Of a stretch of DNA of 64,000 bases, positions 1 to 14,657 are shown piece after piece (the first letter of the stretch is position 1; every line of letters begins with the position of its first letter). Source of the stretch: an uncultured delta proteobacterium (GTDB lineage: Bacteria; Myxococcota_A; UBA9160; JAFDET01); NCBI GenBank assembly GCA_947259215.1, contig CAMYLJ010000002.1, positions 1 to 64,000 of the forward strand. The letters are read 5' to 3'. The notes under the pieces are model-generated. The model ran no database searches. It worked only from the letters and a program-made list of their open reading frames with translations, and was not told the origin of the DNA. The position numbers were made by a program, and so were the translations under genes.

Positions 1-988
<988 letters not shown>

Positions 989-1030
989 GAACTTGGCTTT
1001 CCTGTTGATTGTGCAGGAACCCGTTCCGTC

Positions 1031-1048
1031 CGCGCGCCGAAGCGCGCG
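1031..1048 (-). other. rRNA leader hairpin with UUCG loop
   Basis: On the minus strand this reads as a 7-base-pair alternating G/C stem closed by a UUCG tetraloop. It sits about 40 bases upstream of the 16S 5' end, where processing stems and antitermination structures are common. The hairpin is seen directly; a role in leader processing is inferred. Confidence 0.5.
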
Positions 1049-1061
1049 TCCGCACACTATT

Positions 1062-1076
1062 CGGTTTTCAAAGACC
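1062..1076 (-). promoter_or_regulatory. boxA-like antitermination element of the rrn leader
   Basis: The minus strand reads GGTCTTTGAAAACCG, close to the TCTTTGAAAAC motif often found shortly upstream of bacterial 16S genes and bound by the NusB/S10 antitermination complex. It lies about 75 bases upstream of the 16S start. Confidence 0.55.
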
Positions 1077-1177
1077 GGGGCGAGTCCGCCTGTCCGAGCC
1101 TGTGCAGGGCTCGCGGGGAGAACCGATCCGTTGAGACGAAACAAGCGCCAAAGACCTTTGTCTCCGGCGGGTTGAGC

Positions 1178-1205
1178 AGCGTAGCAGCGTTCGACCGGGG
1201 GTCAA
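1178..1205 (-). promoter_or_regulatory. Candidate rrn promoter
   Basis: The minus strand has TTGACC (1200-1205), a 16-base spacer and TACGCT (1178-1183). The -35 box matches the consensus in five of six positions; the -10 box is weaker. Placement upstream of the boxA-like element and just downstream of tyrS (which ends at 1244) fits a ribosomal promoter. Nothing else is recognisable in the 255-base tyrS-16S gap. Confidence 0.5.
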
Positions 1206-1243
1206 CAGCGCGAAGACCGGCGCAGGCCGGCTCCCCGAGGGGA

Positions 1244-2476
1244 TCAGTCGATCCAGACCTGGGCGACCCGGCGCTTTCCGACTTGAAGCAGGTAGGGACC
1301 GCCGCGGGGAAGGCTGGTGCCGGGGTCGTTGACGGCCTGGCCGTCCAGCTTGACGGCCCGCTGGGCCACCAGGCGCCGGGCCTCGCTGTTGGACTTCGCC
1401 ATCCCGGCCCGGGCGATGATGGCCAGCAGGCCCAACCCCTCGGATTCGCCCTCGAGCCGGACCTCCGGGATCTCCTCCGGCAGCTCCTTGCGCTGGACGA
1501 CGCGGCGGAAGTGCGCCGCGGCGGCCTCTCCGGCCTCGTTGCCGTGGAAACGCGCCACGACTCGGCGCGCCATGTCGTGCTTCAACGCCAGTGGGTCCCC
1601 TGCGCCGCCCGCCACCGCGTCGCGCGCCGGCGCCAGATCGCCCCATTCTCCGAAGCCGAGCCGGTCGAACCAGCGGAGCATCAGCTCGTCGGAGATCCGC
1701 ATGACCTTGCCGTAGATCTCCTCGGGCGCCTCTGTGATCCCGATCCCGTTGTCCAGACTCTTCGACATCTTCTCCCGGCCGTCGGTCCCGACCAGCAGCG
1801 GGTGGGTCACGATGGCCTGGGGCGGCTGGTCGTACTGCCGCTGGATCTCGCGGCCCATCAAGAGGTTGAAGGTCTGATCCGTGCCCCCGAGCTCGACGTC
1901 GGCGTGCAGCGCGACGGAGTCGTAGGCCTGCACCAGTGGGTACAGCAGCTCGTGCACCCCGATGGGCTCCTCGGCCCGGTAGCGCTGCGAGAAGTCCTCG
2001 CGGGCCAGGAGCTGAGCGACCGTCGCGCGCTGGCACAGGCGCACCACGTCGGCGGCGCCCATCGGGTCCATCCACTCGCTGTTGAAGCGCAGCTCGGCCC
2101 GCGACACGTCCAGCACCTTTCCGACCTGGTCGACGTAGGTCTCGGCGTTGGCGCGCACCGTCTCGGCGTCGAGCGCCGGGCGCGTCTTCTTCTTGCCCGA
2201 GGGGTCGCCGATCCGCGCCGTGAAATCGCCCACCAGGAAGATCGGCAGGTGCCCGAGGTCCTGGAAGCGCTTGAGCTTCTGCAACACGAGGGTGTGACCC
2301 AGGTGGAGGTCGGGCGCGGACGGATCCATGCCCAGCTTGACCCGCAAGGGGCGATCTTCGCGCAGCGCGGCCTCCAGCCGGGGGCGCAGCTCGTCGGCGC
2401 CCACCAGCTGTTCCGCGCCCTCGGCCATCACCTCGAGCTGGCGCTCCACCTCGCGCGCGACGTCGTTGCGACTCAC
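1244..2476 (-). CDS. tyrS: Tyrosyl-tRNA synthetase
   Basis: Charges tRNA-Tyr with tyrosine (class I aminoacyl-tRNA synthetase, cytoplasm). The product is 410 residues. The class I signatures are clear: HLGH at about residues 58-61 after KLGMDPSAPD, and KMSKS at 236-240. A C-terminal S4-type RNA-binding region follows. The GTG start is chosen because its first bases overlap the stop of the upstream 5-FCL gene as GTGA, the junction style used across this window. The length suits the TyrS form with HLGH and an S4 tail. It is the last gene of the zapB-zapA-5-FCL-tyrS unit. Confidence 0.95.
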   Translation of the reverse strand: MSRNDVAREVERQLEVMAEGAEQLVGADELRPRLEAALREDRPLRVKLGMDPSAPDLHLGHTLVLQKLKRFQDLGHLPIFLVGDFTARIGDPSGKKKTRPALDAETVRANAETYVDQVGKVLDVSRAELRFNSEWMDPMGAADVVRLCQRATVAQLLAREDFSQRYRAEEPIGVHELLYPLVQAYDSVALHADVELGGTDQTFNLLMGREIQRQYDQPPQAIVTHPLLVGTDGREKMSKSLDNGIGITEAPEEIYGKVMRISDELMLRWFDRLGFGEWGDLAPARDAVAGGAGDPLALKHDMARRVVARFHGNEAGEAAAAHFRRVVQRKELPEEIPEVRLEGESEGLGLLAIIARAGMAKSNSEARRLVAQRAVKLDGQAVNDPGTSLPRGGPYLLQVGKRRVAQVWID

Positions 2477-3048
2477 CCCGATCCCCCCGGCCCGTGGATT
2501 CCGCACTCGGTGACCACCACGTCCACCGGCTGGTCGTGAGGCTCGACCGGGACCGCCTCCACGATCTGGGCCTCGTAGGCCAGGCCCACCCGCAGGGCGC
2601 CCCGGGCCTCGGCCGCCGCCAATGTGCGATCGTAGTAGCCGCGCCCGCGCCCGAGCCGACGCCCGTGGCCGTCGAAGGCCACGCCCGGCACCACGATCAA
2701 CCGCCCCGGCCCGCAGCGCGGCGCCTGCGGGTGCGGCTGGCGCACACCGTAGCGCCCCGGGACGAGGTCTTCCCAGCGCTCGACCTCGGCGAAGACGAGC
2801 GCCTCGCCCTCGACCCGCGGGAAGCTCACCGCCAGGCCCCCGCCGCGCGCCAGGTCGAACAGGGGTCGCGTGGGGATCTCGTCGGCGAGGGCGGCGTAGA
2901 GGGCGATGCGTCCGGCTCCGGCGAAGGCAGGAAGCTCCAGCACGCGCCGCGCCGCGGCGGCTCCCGCGGCGCGCGCCGCATCGGGCGCCGGGCGCCCGCG
3001 GAGCCGCTGTCGGGCCCGCAGGGCGTCCTTGCGCGAGGCGAGGTCCAC
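2473..3048 (-). CDS. fau: 5-formyltetrahydrofolate cyclo-ligase
   Basis: Converts 5-formyl-THF to 5,10-methenyl-THF using ATP, returning a folate storage form to one-carbon metabolism. The product is 191 residues, the usual size. The family signature is present as a Gly-rich segment near residues 122-140 (GVAFDGHG followed by RLGRGRGYYDR). The N-terminal basic region R-K-D-A-L-R-A-R is also typical. zapA lies 6 bases upstream; in many proteobacteria this gene follows zapA, often with 6S RNA between, but here the gap is too short for 6S RNA. Its stop overlaps the tyrS start. Confidence 0.93.
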   Translation of the reverse strand: MDLASRKDALRARQRLRGRPAPDAARAAGAAAARRVLELPAFAGAGRIALYAALADEIPTRPLFDLARGGGLAVSFPRVEGEALVFAEVERWEDLVPGRYGVRQPHPQAPRCGPGRLIVVPGVAFDGHGRRLGRGRGYYDRTLAAAEARGALRVGLAYEAQIVEAVPVEPHDQPVDVVVTECGIHGPGGSG

Positions 3049-3054
3049 GACCGC

Positions 3055-3375
3055 TCAGGCGGCCCCGGGCACCTCGGATGCCGCCGCCTCCACCAGATCG
3101 ATGAGCGCGCGCACGCGCTCGGAGTCCACGCGCTCGCCCGCGGGCGGCGCCCCGGGCTCGTCCCGCTCGCCGAGGTAGCGGTTCGACAGGTTGAGGGCGG
3201 TCAGCACGGCCAGTCCCAGGGTATCCACCGTGCCCGTGCGTTCCTGGATCTTGCGCATGGTGTCGTCCACCAGGGAGGCGGCGGAGTGGATCTGCTCCTG
3301 GGCGGCGGCGCCCTCGCTGGCGATCCGGTAGTCCTGGCCGAAGATGCGGACGGTGATCGACGGTCGCCCGGCCAC
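3055..3375 (-). CDS. zapA: Cell division protein ZapA
   Basis: ZapA binds FtsZ and bundles protofilaments at the division ring. The product is 106 residues with the typical N-terminal segment (ITVRIFGQDYRI), then VDDTMRKI and a helix with LAVLTALNLSNRYL, as in the ZapA head and coiled coil. It is preceded directly by a small coiled-coil gene (2-base gap) that resembles zapB, and followed by 5-FCL, the common zapA neighbourhood. Confidence 0.9.
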   Translation of the reverse strand: MAGRPSITVRIFGQDYRIASEGAAAQEQIHSAASLVDDTMRKIQERTGTVDTLGLAVLTALNLSNRYLGERDEPGAPPAGERVDSERVRALIDLVEAAASEVPGAA

Positions 3376-3377
3376 CG

Positions 3378-3626
3378 CTAGCCCTCGGCCGCCGCGCCCT
3401 GGGCGAGCTGCGCGTCCAGCCGGTCGAGCTCGCCGATGAGATCGTCCAGGCGCTTGGCGACGTCGCGGTTCCGCTCGCCGAGCTCGACGATCTGCTGGGC
3501 CTGGCTCGCCAGCCGCTCGTCGCGCTCCAGCAGGCTGCGGCGCAGCTCCGCCACCTCGCCGAGCGACCGCCGATAGCGATCGACGAGCGACGCCACAGCT
3601 TCCTCGAGCCGTTTGAAGTCGTGCAT
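3378..3626 (-). CDS. Small coiled-coil protein, ZapB-like
   Basis: An 82-residue protein starting at the ATG of MHDFKRLEEAV. Almost the whole sequence is a charged heptad-type coiled coil (LRRSLLERDERLASQAQQI, then ERNRDVAKRLDDLIGELDRL). ZapB is a coiled-coil division factor that partners ZapA. Sequence identity to ZapB cannot be judged here, so the name rests on size, coiled coil and direct linkage to zapA. An upstream extension of the frame to 3803 is probably not coding because it would overlap the end of gltD. Confidence 0.7.
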   Translation of the reverse strand: MHDFKRLEEAVASLVDRYRRSLGEVAELRRSLLERDERLASQAQQIVELGERNRDVAKRLDDLIGELDRLDAQLAQGAAAEG

Positions 3627-3715
3627 GTCGGCCGCGTCGGAAATCGGCCCACCCCCTGAACGACCCGTCGAGGGTACCCGCCTCTCCCGACGGGCGTCAA
3701 GGCGAATCGGGCGCT

Positions 3716-5180
3716 CTAGACGTAGGCGTTGCGCGATTGGAGGCGTGACGTCCCACCGGTGAGGTAGGAGTCGACGGCGCGCGCCGCTTCGCGCCCCTCC
3801 CACTGCGCCCAGACCACGAGCGACTGCCCGCGACGGCAGTCGCCGGCGGCGAAGACGCCGGACTCGCTGCTCGCGAAGTCACGGGTGCCGGCCTTCAGGT
3901 TGCCGCGCGGGTCCAGCTCGACGCCGAGATCGCGCACGAGACCCTCCTGGACCGGCCCCGTGAAGCCCATGGCCAGGAGCACCAGGTCGGCGGGCAGCTC
4001 GAACTCGCTACCGGCGACCTCGCGCAGCGTGTTCATGAGCGGGCGATTCAGGCGATCGCGCTCGAACTCCACCCGCACGCCACACAGGCGGGTCACCCGG
4101 CCCTGCTCGCCCTCGAGCCGCGCGGTCTGGAGGGCGTAGAGACGCTCGCCGCCCTCGGCGTGGGAGCTCGAGACGTTGAAGTAGTACTTCTGGGCCAGGG
4201 GCCACGGCTCGGACTCGTGACGCCCCTGCGGCGGCTGGGGCAGCAGCTCCAGGGACGTGACCGACCGGGCGCCCTGGCGATGGGAGGTGCCGATGCAGTC
4301 GGAGCCCGTGTCGCCGCCACCCAGGATGACCACGTGCTTGTCGCTGGCGAGGATCGCCTCCCCCGCGGGCACCTCGTCGCCGGCCACGCGACGGTTTTGC
4401 TGGGGCAGGAACTCCATCGCGAAGTGGACGCCCGCCAGCTCGCGGCCCGGCACCGGCAGGTCCCGGGGCTGCTCGGCGCCCAGGCACAGCAGCACGGCGT
4501 CGAAACCCTTGCGCAGCTCGAACACCGAGAGCTCCACGCCCACGTGCACCCCGGTCTGGAACGAAACTCCTTCCTCGCGCATCTGCTCCAGGCGCCGGTC
4601 GATCACGAACTTCTCCATCTTGAAGTCCGGGATGCCGTAGCGCAGGAGCCCGCCGATGCGGTCGGCCTTCTCGAAGACCGTCACCGTGTGCCCGGCGCGG
4701 GAGAGCTGCTGCGCCGCCGAGAGACCCGCGGGGCCCGAGCCGACCACCGCCACGGAGCGACCCGTGCGGCGCTCGGGAGGCTTGGGCTTCACCCAGCCCT
4801 CCTCCCAGCCGCGCCGGATGATCTCCCATTCGACCTGCTTGATCGTCACCGGGTCCTGGTTGATGCCCAGCACGCAGGCCTGCTCGCAGGGGGCAGGGCA
4901 CACGGCGCCGGTGAACTCCGGGAAGTTGTTGGTGGAGTGGAGCCGGGCGAGGGCGTCCTCCCACTTGTCGCGGAAGACCAGGTCGTTGAAGTCCGGGATG
5001 ACGTTTCCGAGCGGGCAGCCATCGTTGCAGAACGGGATGCCGCAGTCCATGCAGCGGGCCGCCTGCTCCCGCGTCTTCTGCTGCGGAAAGTCGGCCTGGA
5101 CCCACCTCCAGTCGCCGAGGCGCTCGTCCACCGGCCTGTAGGGCGCCTTCGCGCGCTCGTGCTTCAGGAACCCGCGCACG

Positions 5181-5188
<8 letters not shown>
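3716..5188 (-). CDS. gltD: Glutamate synthase (NADPH) small subunit
   Basis: Passes electrons from NADPH to the GltB subunit for glutamate formation from glutamine and 2-oxoglutarate. The product is 490 residues. The N-terminal iron-sulfur region shows [15 protein letters not shown] and [12 protein letters not shown]. An FAD-binding motif follows ([15 protein letters not shown], near residue 148), then a second nucleotide-binding site ([15 protein letters not shown], near residue 292). The ATG overlaps the end of gltB by 8 bases, giving a tightly coupled gltB-gltD pair. Confidence 0.96.
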
Positions 5189-9718
<4,530 letters not shown>

Positions 9719-9719
<1 letters not shown>

Positions 9720-10264
9720 CACACCCCCTCCGCGCGCCGAAGACGCGAGCCGTGGGACCGGCGCGGCCGGCGCACGTTCTCCCCGTCGGCCGGCGGCACG
9801 CCGATGCGTGTGCGCTCGGTGTGGCTCGACAGGACGACCATGGTCTCGGTCCGCATCACGCCCTCGATGCAACGCATGCGGTCGATCAGGCGTTCGAGGC
9901 TCTCGGTGTTGCAGGTCTTCACCTTCAGCATCAGCGTGTGGTTGCCCGTCACGTGATGACAGTCCAGCACGTCGTCGATGGAACCGATCTCGCGCTCGAA
10001 GGCGGCGATGGCCTCCGGGTGGTTGATCTGCACCCCGATGAAGGCGGTGACGTCGCGCCCGAGCCGGCGGGCGTCCACCCGCGCCGTGTAGCCCTGGATC
10101 ACGCCGGCCTGCTCGAGCTTGTGGATGCGCTCGTTCACGGACGAGGCGGTCAGCCCCACCTTCTCGCCGATCGCCGCCAGCGGCTGCTTGCAGTTCTCCT
10201 GCAGCAGGCTGACGATCTCGAGGTCGATGGAGTCCGGCGGATGCTCGGACGAATCGTGTTTCAT
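9719..10264 (-). CDS. Lrp/AsnC family transcriptional regulator
   Basis: A 181-residue regulator. Residues about 12-60 form the AsnC-type helix-turn-helix ([13 protein letters not shown], then [26 protein letters not shown]), followed by the RAM ligand-binding domain ([24 protein letters not shown]). It is the first gene of the gltB-gltD unit, with a 1-base overlap. In E. coli Lrp controls gltBD, so control of this operon by amino-acid status is a fair inference. The C-terminal basic tail after the RAM domain is longer than usual. Confidence 0.93.
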
Positions 10265-10289
10265 GTGGCGAATCCAGGGTGAAGCCGAA

Positions 10290-10319
10290 TGAATACGGCA
10301 TCCGCTGCTTCCTGGTCAA
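10290..10319 (-). promoter_or_regulatory. Candidate promoter of the lrp-gltB-gltD operon
   Basis: The minus strand carries TTGACC (314-319 within 10 kb), an 18-base spacer and TATTCA (290-295). The -35 box is good, the -10 box moderate. Start of transcription would lie about 20 bases before the ATG at 10264. No clear ribosome binding site is seen in that short leader. Confidence 0.4.
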
Positions 10320-10384
10320 GAAGAAAACCGGAAGATAGGCCCCGGGGCCGAATATCTCGACCCCCCTGGGGAGACGCGTCGACG

Positions 10385-11103
10385 TCAGGCCGAATGGCCG
10401 TCCAGCAGGGCCCGCATGCGCGCCGGCACGTTGGTGAAGAGGCCGTCGACCCCCCAGTCGAGCATCCGGCGCATGGCGTCGGCGTCGTCCACCGTGAAGG
10501 GGTAGACCGCCAGCCCCGCGGCGTGGGCGTCGGACACCAGCTCCGGGGTCACCAGGACGGCCTCGGGATTCAGGGCTTCGGCGCCGACCGCGGCCGCCCG
10601 CTCGAGGGCGCCGTGCGGAAAGCGCCGCGAGAGCAGCAAGGCGATTCGCGCCTGGGCCGATGCGGCCCGCAGCGCCGCCAGCACCGCGTCGTAGAAGGAC
10701 GAGAAGAGCGTGCGTGCGACGAGGTCCCGCGCCTCCACGGCCGCGAGGGCCTGGGTCTCCAGGCCCTCGTAGCGCCCGCGGGTGGACTGCTTCAGCTCGA
10801 GGTTGAAGGGAAGCGCCGCGCCGAAGCCGTCCAGCACCTCGTCGAGGGTCGGAACCGGCTCGCCGGCGCCCGCGTCCAGGGTCCGGATCGCCGCCAGCGG
10901 GGCGTCGGCGATCTCGCCCGAGCCGCCGATGCCCTCGAGCTCCGCATCGTGGGCCACCACCACGGCGCCGTCGGCGGTGCGGTGGAGGTCGATCTCGATC
11001 ATGTCGGCGCGCTGCTCGACCGCCAGGGCGTAGGCGGGCAGGGTGTTCTCGGGGCGGTCGGCGGAGGCGCCGCGGTGCGCGATCACCAGGGGCGCGGACC
11101 GGC

Positions 11104-11107
<4 letters not shown>
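10385..11107 (-). CDS. Glycerophosphodiester phosphodiesterase
   Basis: Hydrolyses glycerophosphodiesters to glycerol-3-phosphate and an alcohol. The product is 240 residues. Family marks are [14 protein letters not shown] at the N terminus (catalytic His and metal-binding Glu), [17 protein letters not shown], and LELK near the middle. There is no obvious signal peptide, so it is probably cytoplasmic. The GTG start overlaps the glpK stop as GTGA, and pairing with glycerol kinase fits recycling of phospholipid-derived glycerol. Confidence 0.93.
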
Positions 11108-12594
<1,487 letters not shown>

Positions 12595-12606
12595 CGCCTC
12601 CCCTGG

Positions 12607-13779
12607 CTACGCGTCTTCGCGGAAGAGCGCGTCCACGAACTCGTCGGCGGCGAAGTCGCGCAGATCGTCCACGCCCTCCCCGACCCCGACGTAGCGCACC
12701 GGGATCCCGAACGCGTCGGCCAGCCCGACCAGGACACCGCCCTTGGCAGTGCCGTCGAGCTTGGTGAGCGCCAGCCCCGAGACCGACGTCACCTCCGTGA
12801 AGAGCCGCGCCTGGCTGATGGCGTTCTGGCCCGTGTTGGCGTCGAGCACGAGCAGCGTCTCGTGCGGGGCCCCCTCGACCTCGCGTGCGATCACGCGCGC
12901 GATCTTGCCGAGCTCCTCCATCAGCGGCTTCTTGGTCTGGAGCCGCCCGGCGGTATCGATGATCGCCACGTCCGCACCGCGGGCGACCGCCGCCCGCAGC
13001 GTGTCGAAGGCCACCGAGGCGGGGTCGCCGCCCTCCTGCCCGGCCACCACCTCGCAGCCGACCCGCTCGCCCCAGGCCTGAAGCTGCTCGATGGCGGCGG
13101 CGCGGAAGGTGTCGCCGGCGCCGAGCACCACCCGCCGGCCCTCCCCGGCGTGGCGCGCCGCGAGCTTGCCGATGGTGGTGGTCTTGCCCGACCCGTTCAC
13201 GCCGAGCACCAGGATGACGTGGGGCGGTCCCGCCAGGGCGGGCTGCGGCTGCTCCACGGCGCGCAGCTTTTCCGCCACCGCGTCGCGCAGGGTCGCGCGC
13301 ACCGAGGCCGCGTCCGAGCCCACGGGCTGCTTGCGCACGCGCTCCAGCAGGCTCTCCGCCGTCGGTACGCCCAGGTCCGCCGAGAACAGCAAGGCTTCCA
13401 GCTCGTCCAGCACCTCGGCGTCGAGCTCGCGCCCTCCGAGGACGCGCTCGAGCCGACCCACCAGCGCCTCCTGGGTGCGCGCCAGGCGCTCCCGAAGCCG
13501 GGGAGCGCGCGGCGGCTCTGCCACGGGCGCTCGAGGCGCTGGCGCTTCGGGCACCGTCACGGTCGGCGCGGCGTCGCGGCGCTCCGGCACCGGCGCCGGC
13601 GCCGTTCGCGGCAGCTCCGCGGGCTCCGCCTGGCGCTCGGCCGCCGGGCGCCGCCGCAGCTCGACCGCCGCCACGAGCACGAGCGGCAGGGCCGCGCACA
13701 CGAGCAGGAACAAGTGGGGGTGGGCCTGGATCCAGGTCGCCAGCGGGTGCAGCCAATCGATCATTGGGCGCTGGAGCAT
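12607..13779 (-). CDS. ftsY: Signal recognition particle receptor FtsY
   Basis: The SRP receptor GTPase, which delivers ribosome-nascent chains to the membrane. The product is 390 residues. An N-terminal hydrophobic stretch (about residues 21-40) could anchor it, followed by a Pro/Ala/Arg-rich linker. The NG domain has GVNGSGKT at 193-200, DTAGRLQTKK and TKLDGTAKGG. A second ATG at 13764 (MIDWLHPL) is also possible and would lose five residues; neither start has a strong ribosome site. Smc and FtsY are often near each other, and here a PEP-CTERM gene lies between them. Confidence 0.95.
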   Translation of the reverse strand: MLQRPMIDWLHPLATWIQAHPHLFLLVCAALPLVLVAAVELRRRPAAERQAEPAELPRTAPAPVPERRDAAPTVTVPEAPAPRAPVAEPPRAPRLRERLARTQEALVGRLERVLGGRELDAEVLDELEALLFSADLGVPTAESLLERVRKQPVGSDAASVRATLRDAVAEKLRAVEQPQPALAGPPHVILVLGVNGSGKTTTIGKLAARHAGEGRRVVLGAGDTFRAAAIEQLQAWGERVGCEVVAGQEGGDPASVAFDTLRAAVARGADVAIIDTAGRLQTKKPLMEELGKIARVIAREVEGAPHETLLVLDANTGQNAISQARLFTEVTSVSGLALTKLDGTAKGGVLVGLADAFGIPVRYVGVGEGVDDLRDFAADEFVDALFREDA

Positions 13780-13812
13780 ACCAGCGGCACCGGGCTCCCG
13801 CGCGGGGTCGGT

Positions 13813-14478
13813 CTAGCGGCGGCGGCGAGCGGCCCCCGCCAGGGCCAGGAGCCCCGAGCCGACCAGCCAGAGGATCCCCGGCTCCGGAACGGCGGTCGGA
13901 TCGGGAGCCGGAATCCCGGGATCCTCGAGTCGCCGGTCGCTGTCGTTCAGCTCGGGGTCGTAGTCCGGCTCGCCGGTCGGAAGGCCGCCGCCCGGGGTGA
14001 CGAAGGGCGTCCCGGCATCGCGGGGAATCCCCGCGTACTCCGGACCCGGAAGCGGCCCCACCGGCCGGTCGGCGCTGGGCACGAAGGGCGGCTGGTACGC
14101 CTGCGGCTGCGAGAGGAGGATGTCACCCGTCCGCGAGCCCGGGCTGCGCGGCTCGAGCGGAATGCGGACCGGCCGGCGCAGGTCGAACGGCCGCAGGTTC
14201 AGGCTCTGCTCCACGAGCTCCAGGATCGGACCCATGGAGAAGTCGAAGCGCCAGTGGTGCCGCACCAGGGGCTTGTTGCTGCGCACGGGACGCTGGGTCG
14301 CCTTGGGAACGGCTCCGGGGGCGCGGCCGAGCTCGATGATGCCGGGCGCGAACAGCGCCGCCCCCACGCCCAGCGCGAGCAGCAGGAGCAGCAGCGCCCA
14401 GCGCTTGCGGCGATCCTTGCGGCGGGAGCGAGAACGCGCAGCTCGCACGTCCGGTGTTTCCGGCGTCTCGTCGGCCAA
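13813..14478 (-). CDS. PEP-CTERM sorting-domain protein
   Basis: A 221-residue protein of unknown function. It has a basic N terminus (RRKDRRKR) and a hydrophobic segment at about 27-44, then a long Pro-rich exported region. It ends in a PEP-CTERM tripartite tail: VPEP at 197-200, a hydrophobic helix (ILWLVGSGLLALAG) and RRRR. In known systems such tails are cleaved by an exosortase and are linked to exopolysaccharide production. No exosortase gene is in this window. The gene sits between smc and ftsY, 33 bases before ftsY. Confidence 0.85.
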   Translation of the reverse strand: MADETPETPDVRAARSRSRRKDRRKRWALLLLLLALGVGAALFAPGIIELGRAPGAVPKATQRPVRSNKPLVRHHWRFDFSMGPILELVEQSLNLRPFDLRRPVRIPLEPRSPGSRTGDILLSQPQAYQPPFVPSADRPVGPLPGPEYAGIPRDAGTPFVTPGGGLPTGEPDYDPELNDSDRRLEDPGIPAPDPTAVPEPGILWLVGSGLLALAGAARRRR

Positions 14479-14657
14479 CGGTTCCCCCGAGAAACCCCTG
14501 ACCCCGCTCCGAGATCAGGCAATGCCTCGAACGATCTATCGGCCGAACTTTTGTGCGCCTGAAGGCCCGGAACGCCCCGGAAAAGCTGCCGGAACCGGCG
14601 ATTGCCAGCGCCAGGGAGGGCCTGCCGACCCTTTCACCGCCTCACGCGGACGCAGCT

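Noticed and set aside
3049-3054. 6S RNA between zapA and 5-FCL
   Set aside because: The gap is only 6 bases, too short for the roughly 180-base RNA often found there in other bacteria.
2476-3700. Extension of the tyrS frame upstream of 2476
   Set aside because: It would run through 5-FCL, zapA and the zapB-like gene. The GTG at 2476 gives the normal TyrS N terminus and a 4-base overlap.
10338-10349. GGCC-CCGG-GGCC palindrome as a terminator of the GDPD gene
   Set aside because: The stem is only four base pairs with no convincing T run, so a terminator is not supported.
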